The position numbers were made by a program, and so were the translations under genes. Shown here piece after piece: positions 11,880-22,003 of a DNA stretch of 64,000 nt (its first letter is position 1; each line of letters opens with the position of its first letter). The notes beneath the pieces are model-generated. The model ran no database searches. It worked only from the letters and a program-made list of their open reading frames with translations, and was not told where the DNA came from. The DNA is from Apophysomyces variabilis (lineage: Eukaryota; Mucoromycota; Mucoromycetes; Mucorales; Mucoraceae), in NCBI GenBank assembly GCA_002749535.1, contig MZZL01000385.1:1-64000 (forward strand). The letters are read 5' to 3'.

Positions 11880-13138
11880 TTTGTGCAAAATCGATGAGAA
11901 AAGGCGGAACAAGACAGAGGGACACAATATAATCGAGGAGACGGAAGTAATGGAAGTTTTTTACAGTATTTAATGTTTTTAACCGCATTAAGTAAACGAT
12001 AACAGGGCCCGAAGGGTTGAATTAGTTTGGACCTATCCCATTGTTTATTTGATACACGCTGCTATGCAGCTGCGTCGGTCATTGAATTCATCTATAACAT
12101 GGATCAGCGAATTGCCATGGCCCGGTCCGTTTGCCAAGGTGTACACACCTTATTTGGATAATGTTTTTCATCACTTATGACTTTTCCGCTACCACACGTG
12201 GCCTGCAGTAGGTTTCCAAGATGGTAAGAAAGTACCTATATGGCAGTACAACGCATAAGCGGCCCAACACCCAAAAAAAAAGCAAACTTGCTTAACGAGG
12301 GCCGAGAACGAGAAAAATCAAAAGACAAGGACAATCTGGAAAAGCAGAGTAAAAAGGTAATATTTACACGGGGTGACAGCAGAGATACTTTTGCTGCTCA
12401 TAAAACGCCCAAACTTTTGAATAAATTCACCGCTTGAATTCCGATTCTTCACATCAGTAAGTTTGGTCCGCGGGGAAATTGTATTCTGTCAATCGCTCGA
12501 TCAATACCATTATCACAATGTTGCCTAGAGAAAATAGCTATGAGAATATTCATTTGCTTCAATCTGTCAAAGAGCAGGTCTATTTTCTATCTCTACCTGG
12601 CGTTGCACCGACTCAATTCTGCAAGTACATTACATAGACTGACGCAATATCCTTGAATGGAGGATCCGTGACACAGGTAAAATACATGTTCCTAGTGCCC
12701 CTGTTCCATAACAACGGTCCATCGAAAATCTTTTTCAATGGTAGAACCAAGATTCTTTTCCCAGTTATCTTATACTTTATGAAGTCTATAAGCCATTCTT
12801 TATTAGTAATGTATGTGCGTGTTGTAGCTGCTAGATGGGCTTTTTGTTTTCTAAATGAATTTGCTAGTGAATTTGAAGACTTTTTAAGTGTAAAGGCTAA
12901 GTATTGGGTAAGGATAGGGCGTCAGCTTTCACGGATTGAATGGAATAAGGCCGGTTCACACCGCATGCACGTGCACACACCAAACCAAATATATCGGTTG
13001 TCCTGGTTTGGAAGAAATTCACTCCGCGGAACGAATCTGTGGTTTCCTAATACACAACGTGTGTGGGAACCATCCAAAATCTGTTAAAATATATAAAGAT
13101 ATCATTCTGCCCTCTTGGTTAACCCAGCAATAACCGTG
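11880..13138. promoter_or_regulatory. Shared divergent promoter of the phnZ/phnY pair
   Basis: This is the 1.26-kb gap between the two start codons. Two CACGTG E-boxes lie at 12195-12200 (within CACACGTGGC) and 12968-12973 (within GCACGTGC). CACGTG is the core bound by Pho4/NUC-1 bHLH regulators of fungal phosphate starvation. A TATA-like stretch (AAATATATAAAG) lies about 45 nt before the phnY start. Two open frames, at 12240-12437 and 12653-13087, have no recognisable domain and are probably not genes. Phosphate regulation is inferred from the motifs alone. Confidence 0.5.
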
Positions 13139-14218
13139 ATGTATCCTGAAATGAACATTTATCCACTAAGCGAGGATCAGATCGAGGCTTATCATACACA
13201 AGGTTATCTTTTGTTGCCGGACTTCTTCTCTCCTGAAGAACACGCGACCTTGACCGGGTACTGTGCCGAATTTCGAAAGTGGCCAAAGGAAAAGGGCAAG
13301 TGGATGCAGTATTACGAGGTGAACACTATGACGAACGAAACTCAGCTCTGCCGTACCGAGAACTTTACACCGTACCATGAAGGCATGAGGAACTACGTTA
13401 AGAGCAATCGGTTATTGAACGTCCTGAAAACGCTCCATGGTGAAGAGTATTTGTTATTTAAAGAAAAAGTCAACTATAAATTACCAGGTGGAGGAGGTAT
13501 GAAGAGCGAAAAAGAAAATGTTGCAATATGGGCTTTGTTTCAATCCTATGACTAACAAAATAAACAAGGTTTTCCACCTCATCAGGATGCGCCAGCATTT
13601 GTACAGTTTGGACAATCATCCCATATGACGGTCATGTTCACGATTGATCCTACCACGGATGCGAATGGATGTCTCGAGGTGGTCCCTGGTTCACACAAGA
13701 ACGCGTATGAAAGACAGATCCTCCCGCAGGAAAAGCACGATGGATCCATTGCACGTGAATGGTGTGACAAACAAAAGTGGATCCCGGTTCACTGCCAACC
13801 TGTAACTGGATAACGTAATGATGCCCTGGTCACACAAGGCTAACTTATTGTATTCGTTAGGGTTCAGTACTTATATTTGGAGCCTACCTTGCCCACCGAT
13901 CGGGAAACAACCAAACCGATTCGTCACGCGTCGCCGTCTACCTGGTAACTCATAGAGGATTTTTACTAACAGGATTTGTTCTAAATCAATTAACGTCTAT
14001 TCACATGTTAGACTTACAATGCTGCTCGAGAGGGTGATAAGCGTGATCATTACTACGAAGAAAAGAGAAGGCTGTTCCCACCATCCTATGAGCGAGAAGA
14101 AGGAAAGGATTATAGTAAGTAAAAGAGGACAAATCGGGATTCGGATAGATTTAACAATATTCTTCGAAAAGGTGAAGGCGCGGTTGTCTATAACCTTGCG
14201 ACACCCATTACGTCTTGA
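13139..14218 (+). CDS. phnY: Fe(II)/2-oxoglutarate dioxygenase, PhyH family, PhnY-type
   Basis: Five exons (13139-13496, 13569-13801, 13861-13944, 14012-14114, 14172-14218) join in frame to about 274 residues, close to bacterial PhnY. Visible features are an N-terminal DGYLLL-type entry (TQGYLLLPDFF), the metal HxD motif in FPPHQDAPAF, the distal His in GAYLAHRSGNN, and the 2-oxoglutarate Arg in SSRVAVYL. The C-terminal TYNAAREGDKRDHYYEEKR and FPP segments are typical of this PhyH branch. PhnY hydroxylates 2-aminoethylphosphonate at C1, the step before PhnZ. The PhyH family also contains phytanoyl-CoA and other hydroxylases, so the family call is firm. The PhnY assignment rests largely on pairing with the adjacent phnZ-type gene. 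Spliceosomal introns in both genes show that they are fully eukaryotic genes and not bacterial contamination. Confidence 0.85.
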
Positions 14219-15267
<1,049 letters not shown>

Positions 15268-15359
15268 ATATTTTATTCTATCACTCTGCAGGGAATTTTC
15301 AGTTTTTCTTCTTCTTCTTATTTCTCTCTCTTTTCTCTTCTTCTTCTTTCTTTCTCTCC

Positions 15360-16389
15360 ATGACTACGCCACTTCATCGATATCCTTATGTTTATGGATT
15401 TAATAATCATCGATTCTATACACAAGAGGAAGAACAGCAACCAGCATTGGATGATGAAAATCAGTTACCTACTCCCGACGAATTTAAATGCATTATCGAT
15501 GATTACCTTAATAACTTGAGTCCTAAAAAAAGGGACAAGGCCTTGGTGGACCACGATCGCTATTGTTTGATCCAACAGGTACTCAGGGATCCCAGAAACA
15601 CCGCAATTTCGACGGCACAATTTCGCTTTTGGGTAAAAAAGATGTTCTCTCTTCAACCCGGATCAACCGATGTGGTTTGTCATGACAACAAGCCGGTAGC
15701 TATGAAAGAACAGATCTACGGTATCCTTGTCAGAGCTCACAGGGAAGCACACCATGGCGGTCGGGATAAAACTTCCGCATTGGTAATAACGTACTGTTTT
15801 TTTATCGTCACAATTCAACCGAAATAATAATTAGGTGAGAAGACAATTTTCCTGGATCCCGAAGGAACTAGTTGCTAGATTTGTTCGCCATTGTCCGTTC
15901 TGTATCACTCGTCGAAATGGTGGCCACAGTCCTCATATCCTGTCTAAACTTCCTAGTCCATCCATTACAACCGCCACGATCGCTTCCAGTAACTCAAGCG
16001 TCAACCCGAACAATAACGGTAGACACTACGGCTTTGACCTTCCAGCGCCACCCCCCATGCTCTATACCCCTTCATTACAGGAAGACAGTGATGTGTCACC
16101 CTCTGGCCCAGCTTCCGAAGACATTGGCTTTGACAAACCATATAATGGCGCTTTGACTCCACTGAACACCAGACGACCCCCACCTATGCTATTTTATGAC
16201 CGCCCAGACGATGCCTTCTTGCACAGTTATGCCTACGAATCAACTCTTCACCCATTATTTGTGGGTTTTGGCGATAGACAGAGTAACCAATCGCCCCAAG
16301 TCCCACCTATGCTTTGCACACCATCGTTGCAGGATGACAGCGATGTAACCCCTTCCGGTCCTTACTGGAATCATTATTACGCAGCATGA
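15360..16389 (+). CDS. Integrase-type H2C2 zinc-binding domain protein
   Basis: Two exons (15360-15782, 15835-16389) give about 325 residues. The middle part, around residues 110-165, is an H2C2 zinc-binding module: RAHREAHHGGRDKTSAL, then WIPKELVARFVRHCPFC. This is the His/Cys pattern found before the catalytic core of retroviral-type and Ty3/gypsy integrases. No DDE core follows. The C-terminal half is instead Pro/Ser-rich, with a repeated motif (PPMLYTPSLQEDSDVSPSGP and PPMLCTPSLQDDSDVTPSGP). A stand-alone H2C2 domain with a long disordered tail and a clean intron suggests a domesticated retroelement domain that acts as a nucleic-acid-binding or regulatory protein. The exact role is unknown. 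The start is the first ATG after the T/C-rich leader. Confidence 0.8.
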
Positions 16390-17039
16390 TTTTAATCGAT
16401 CGAGAGGAGGGGAAGATACAATGTTAAAAAAATAAGTGGATCTATAGTTCGAATAATTTCTGTTATGTAAAATCAATTAAATCTCTACAAGCTGTTCATC
16501 ACAACAGAACGCTAACTCGTTCAATGTAAAAGAAAAAGAAAAAGGAATAGTTGCTCTACGTACTTTCTCTCTATTATTCTCTCAGGATCATTGTGCAGGA
16601 AGGAAATTTGCCATGCAATGTAATGCTGTATACCATCCAAGAGAATTATGATATCACTTGTTCAGCATTCATTCTCGCTGAAACCTTCGGTTCAGGAACA
16701 GGACTCATTCATTCGTAACACATTCGAGTTAAGATTATAAAGGAATCGTATACTCTATAACCCATAGACATGACTTCCATGTGACATGTATGATTTATCA
16801 ATGCCCTATTGTGTTTTTGTCTCCTGGGCTGCAGGGGACGGAAAGGGGTTATTCTCTCATTTGCATGACAACGGGGCGCACAGACAATTTTCCAGTTGCT
16901 TTTAAATTGTTGAATCATGCTGCAACATCTCCTTTGCGTGCAAGCAATTCTTTTCTTTTTACAAGCTCAACCAATGCCGTCCCCCCTTTTTGTGTCCGTT
17001 ATTGCATAAATGACAAAGCCTGATCGCCTTTATAATTGT
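16390..17039. other. Intergenic, nothing recognised
   Basis: AT-rich spacer between two convergent genes. Short overlapping frames at 16709-17023 show no domain. Confidence 0.4.
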
Positions 17040-19236
17040 TTATGATAAAAAATTTTGGCGGGGTTCCACCATAGCAGCATTCCCATCTCCGTAACATTCG
17101 AGTTCAGTGACAGCAGCTTCTGTCTGACGATATATTCTTTCAAGGATTGAACTATCACGACGTCCACTTTCGGACACTGATAAACAATCAACCTGTTTAG
17201 AAATGCCTTTTCTCTTTCCTCTTCTTCTTTTTATATCTTGCAACCTACCTATTTTTGTATTCAAAGCATCTACCATAGACTCAATCCAGGTGGGATCATT
17301 GTAAAAGCCTGGAGGACAGTCTGCAGGGAACTTATAGGCAAGAACAGAAAATGCCTCCTACCATTCCAATATGGTTTATTTTTTTTACTAGCACTATACA
17401 TGTTAGACTAACCTTTAGCCTTGATTCCACGCATTTATTGGCTTCCATCTTATTGTATATTCTTGTCAGTTCCCGACCATACTCCATAGCTTCACGCATG
17501 CCTTCCGTAGCATACATGTCATCATCCGAATCTGTCTCAATACTTTCCTCTCCGTTTTCCAATACACTTCTCCGCCGCTTATTCCCCACCTGCGGGGTAG
17601 TCCTATCTTCCATATCATCCACTTCCATAGTGGCGGCTGCTCCGGACTTAACCGTCCTATCATTAGGGGCTATTACCGCATCTTTACTCGCTTTCCAGAC
17701 TAGTTCCACAAATTTACGACAGCGTAAGCCAAACAAAACAGGTTGTACTTTCTTTGCAATATCTGGATAGTACGCGTCAAAAAGTTGGATTGCACTATCC
17801 ACGTCAATTCTACGGACTGCATCCATAATTTCTAAAGATTACAAAATCAGTTAGCTTCACCTTCTGGAAAACGGATGTGCTTCAGACCTTTTCGACGAAT
17901 CATATCTTTGTCTTGCTTATCAACAATTTTAGCCACTTCGATGTTGGGCGGTATCGCTGCTATACTATCCCTTTTAAACGCCTCATATGTGTTGACAAAG
18001 CCATAATGTTGTAAATAGTCTTTGACAATGTCCGCAGAAATAGGAATCGATTGATCTTCGCCTTGCGCTTCGCACACGTGCAGAGGTGTAGCTGATACTG
18101 ATGAACAGCGTAATGATTGACGACATATAGCTTGGAAGCTTCGTATCTTCTCATCCTTCAGATATTGAGAAATATCAAACAGAAACTCATTTTCGCCAAA
18201 GTTCGTATGAATTCTATCTCCCGGTGATTCAAATCCTACAGTGGGGAATATCATCCCTCCCTTGATGTTGTGAAACGCAATACCAAGATGCACGCCATTC
18301 TTTGTGTAAAATGCCGTCATGTCGCGAAAATCGACACCACATCCGATCACATCGCCTGTGCCAAATGACGGACCATATGACTTGCTCGTATTTGTCCCAG
18401 AGTATATATGACCATCGCTTGCATGGTATCTCCATGCATGCTCGCGTCCTGCAAAGTATAGGATAAAAAACGCAATCAATCTCACTATTACAGAAACCAT
18501 TTTTATCATTCGTTACCTGTTTCTAATTGTTGACCTACACCATGCACTGACCAACAGAACCCGATGTCGCATCCTTGGGACAGAATTTCTATTTCAAAAT
18601 AGAATATGCCACATTGTGGTCGCATGGGGAAATTGGCACGTACAGTTGCCATTTCAGATTCGTCATCACCCAAGCCTAAGCACGAAAAGTGTTAACTTTC
18701 TTTGGGCAAACAATCCGATTTTTGGCGCGAGAGAGGCTAAGGGCAAATGGCTGATCTACTCTCAGATCAAGATAGCACTTGCCTTTGTACGTTAGCTGTA
18801 ATCCATGAGAATCCATATCGATGAATTTATCCCGGTCTTTTTGACTCCATGCAGTGGGTAGCCGTAAATCCAAGCTTTCAAGAATGGAAGCATAAGTAGA
18901 GTGGTCATCATCCAATGCGATCGCAGAATTCTCTGATCCTCGGTTGGTTGGGTATTTGGCTAAGTAGAGCTTATACTGTTCGTTCACTAAACTTTCGTAA
19001 TTTGTTCCTTTCAAATAAGAGGGGATCTGTGGTCGATCTTTAGAATAAGACTCTAAAAGAATGTTTTGATCCTCCTTAGGCTGCCGGCGCCAACGTGACA
19101 TAGGGCCTAATCGTGATAACATGGAACGTGTGCGAAAAGCTAATAATGCTGAAGCATGTGTATGAGGCGGAAAAAAGCTGTGTGGTGAAGTCTCCGAGGA
19201 CGATGGAGGTGAAGACATGCTTGTATAACTTCCCAA
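17040..19236 (-). CDS. gid1: RanBPM/Gid1-type SPRY-LisH-CTLH-CRA protein
   Basis: The protein resembles RanBP9/10 and yeast Gid1/Vid30, the scaffold of the GID/CTLH ubiquitin ligase that degrades gluconeogenic enzymes. In order: a Ser/Pro-rich N-terminus, a SPRY domain (CGIFYFEIEIL, YGPSFGTGDVIGCGVDF, FYTKNGVHLGIAFHN), a LisH motif (VKDYLQHYGFVNTYEAF), a CTLH region (MDAVRRIDVDSAIQLFDAYY, LFGLRCRKFVELV) and a CRA-type end (EAFSVLAYKFP). Clear exon boundaries are 18517/18448, 17862/17832 and 17413/17358. The 17862/17832 intron would be only 29 nt, yet it restores the CTLH frame and contains a GCTAAC branch site. The junction near 18680-18700 inside the SPRY domain could not be resolved in frame with GT-AG sites. 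The start may be 19236 or the in-frame ATG at 19218. Confidence 0.88.
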
Positions 19237-19983
19237 ATCAGAAGATCACAAGCTTTTTTAGCAGTGAGCGGAGTATAGCAAAGGGGATAGCGTTGTGCGG
19301 AAGAATTGTTCTTCCGACGTCAACTGGCAAGGAAGAAAAGGTTCTGACGGAAGAAATGCCTATTGTATCTCCAAAAAAAGACACTTGGACGGTTTCCCAG
19401 AGTGGGCACGAAAAAATAATAGAACATTGCCAACTTCAACGAGTACTTGTTAAGAACTGTGCGTGGAAGCGCTATCTATCCATTTATCTCTTGGATCCTT
19501 CCCGATTTAAATTTGCGATACGTGGCTATTCCAAATCCACCAAGAACAGCATCATTTCCGTGTAAACGCAGAAAAAAACATCATTATAAAAATAAATGTT
19601 CCAGTATGTCTTGATCAAAAGAATTAGGCAGAGGGAGACAACACTGATGCACTTGATGTATAATACATCAAGATACCAAACTTGTACGATACATTTAGTG
19701 AGAATGCGACATTACATTTATGAGACAAGCGTCATTTGATCATTCGAAAATACAAGGTGGGATCTGTTAAACAGTAGCAATTATTTATCAATTCAGTGCC
19801 TTTTTCAGCACTTGATGTGGTCCAGACGGAAACACAGCTTTTTCCATAGAAAAAGAAGCTACAACTGGTATATTTCTCCTAAGTGAATAGAATATATTTC
19901 AATGTTACTAATACTCCTTTTAACTTCAATGACATTGCCATTGGCACGTCCGCAACCATCTTTGTTTGTCCGGTGCCCGAGTA
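19237..19983. other. Spacer between gid1 and the Fanzor transposon
   Basis: A plus-strand frame (19113-19565) runs antisense to the gid1 5' end and continues here. Its last 40 codons lie in the dispersed repeat that also occurs at 32655-32945 and 35968-36060, so it is probably a repeat relic and not a gene. A perfect palindrome, CTTGATGTAT-A-ATACATCAAG, lies near 19652-19672. Confidence 0.4.
19420..19715 (+). repeat. Dispersed repeat R, diverged copy
   Basis: This stretch matches 32630-32945, sharing for example GTGCGT-GAAGCGCTATCTAT, TTGGATCCTTCCCGA and GGCAGAGGGAGACAAC. It is clearly more diverged from the two copies at 32.4 and 36.2 kb than they are from each other. Confidence 0.65.
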
Positions 19984-20041
19984 CTGGATTTTTCAAAAGT
20001 TTTTGAAGATTCCATCCAAAATTGTTTGAAGTTTTGGAGAG
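19984..20041 (+). repeat. Left terminal inverted repeat of the Fanzor transposon
   Basis: Pairs with 24707-24764 with roughly ten mismatches over about 58 bp. A related sequence marks the left end of copy C at 6523. Confidence 0.85.
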
Positions 20042-20210
20042 TCAAAATTTGAAGAATCATCTGATCAAATTATGAAAATTCGCAATGAGAGATTTTTAAT
20101 CAAAAGCGTGTTCTCGTTCAGAGGCAAGTGCAACTACATCATTAAGACATAGACAATCATCCTACTAATTGAGAGATAATCCTAAACGACCCAATGCTTG
20201 AAACAGTTGA

Positions 20211-20558
20211 TGTCGTATCCGATATGATTATATCACTATTTTCCATGGATAAACATCAGGTCTAGACTCTATGTGAACATATCAGTTGTAATGACTGTTC
20301 GGATCAGGTTACACTAACATCTTTTATATTCTATTCATCTGTTGCTGAGACACCAGCGGACACAGAATATCAAAAGACAGTAAGATTAACGTGTCATTAC
20401 CGATCGTACGGATTTTACAAAAGATGCTAGTAACTACCCCCACCCACTTTTACCCGCACGCACTGTCTAAGATATTTAAAGAGAGTAATTAGTTATGAAA
20501 TAAAGATAGTCAGAGTCTCGCTTATTTTTCTAGCGTCTGTTCTTATTTTTATACATCA
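20211..20558 (+). repeat. Solo LTR nested in the Fanzor transposon
   Basis: It begins TGTCGTATCC and ends ATACATCA, flanked on both sides by the 5-bp duplication GTTGA (20206-20210 and 20559-20563). Copy C at about 6742 holds the same sequence without the insertion, an empty site reading AAAAGTTGAGG. Internally there is a TATA-like GATATTTAAAG and a late AATAAAG signal, as expected for an LTR promoter and polyadenylation region. Confidence 0.85.
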
Positions 20559-20767
20559 GTTGAGGATATGCGAAAATACCAGCAAAAGTAGTGTAGCCGA
20601 TTCTGTTTGTTTCATACAGAACACCAGACACTTGTATGATGTATGCAAATACAATAAGTAAAGGTTAAACCTTATTAACATATCATTTACCCTAGCAATG
20701 AAAAGAAAATCATTGATAATTATAAACGCCGACAGTTTGAATTACTAAGTATTATGCCGGGGCATAC

Positions 20768-20937
20768 TGTTACAGACTACTAGATTAGGATTGTAGTAGA
20801 GGACAATAGAGCTACAATTCCAGGGTCAAAGATTGATACAGCTGAAAAAGAGTTCTTTATTTTTCTAAGCACGAACTAATTAAATAGCTGGCTTTCAATT
20901 CTACTTCTACTTTCTACTTTCGGCTAAGTCTATAACA
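20768..20937 (+). repeat. Second solo LTR nested in the Fanzor transposon
   Basis: It has TGTTA...TAACA ends and a 5-bp duplication CATAC (20763-20767 and 20938-20942). It belongs to the same family as 5706-5865. The corresponding position in copy C (about 6945) lacks it. Confidence 0.8.
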
Positions 20938-22003
20938 CATACCATAGAGGCTTACGTGATATTTAAAGCAAGCTATGGTTCCCCAACCATCTGATCCTTG
21001 TTCTCAATATACTGTGGATTCTCTCACGAACCGAACTTTTGACTATTCTACCATATAAACTTCCTCAATACTTGAGGTCTCATCCATAGCTGCCCCGTTA
21101 TATTAAACAAATGAGAGTAGCACTTCCTATCTAGGAACGCTATTCATGGTGGTCGGTCATCACAAGAATAAGTGATAGAAAATTAGAAAATGAAAGACAT
21201 AAAGAGGTCCACTAAGTATGACCTGTTTTGTTTATAAAGTGTGATCCAGAATGCATATCAAGGAAAGTTTGATTGTTCTTTCTAATAAAAGCAATGATGA
21301 ATACATGTTGGTGGTAAAGCTAACAATGAGTGTACATCTAATAGCATCAATAGCCCTTTGTTGAGCAGACGATGACCATAATAACACATCATACCTGTAC
21401 CATCTCTAGATGAATTCATTCTAATCTCATACACACTGGTACATCCTCCTAAATCAGGCAAATGAAACCTTACTGACAGTGGCCGTCAAATGATTGCTCT
21501 CTTCTCTTCGGCAGTCAAGCAATTGTTTCCGACAGGAGGTATCACATACCGCATCTTCCTATGCGATTTCTCTACCTTTGACCGTTATATTGTGTTTATT
21601 GGGATCCATTTTCACCACTTGTGCAATAGATGAAGTCTGGCAAAAACTGTGGGTTCCATATCATAGGTACGCATGAACGGGGTGTAAAACGAAATGTTGT
21701 CAAACGCAAAACCTACTTCATACTCAGTCACAGAAGACAATGATTTTGACAAACGAGAATATAATCCCTCTTTCTTAAGTCTACTTTTGCTTTTCCTTTC
21801 TCTTTTCCTTCAATCGTTCTCCATAATGACTGATTCCCTATTTTACAATTTTATAGACTTTCTATCGGCTCTTTTCATTTCAATCAATATATATGTCTAT
21901 CCACCTTTGCTATTTGCAACATTTAAAAAAGCAGAAAAGCTTCAAAAAGAAGAGGAGGCCAAAAACAAAGGTTTGTCATAAACCCATAGACCTTAATACT
22001 AAA

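Noticed and set aside
12653..13087. 144-codon frame upstream of phnY
   Set aside because: No domain, no introns to link it, and it occupies the phnY promoter, including a CACGTG motif. A short real protein cannot be excluded.
19113..19565. 150-codon plus-strand frame overlapping the gid1 5' end
   Set aside because: It runs antisense to gid1, and its second half lies in dispersed repeat R, whose other copies have stop codons in the same frame. A weak PCNA-binding-like motif (NQKITSFF) lacks the usual first Gln.
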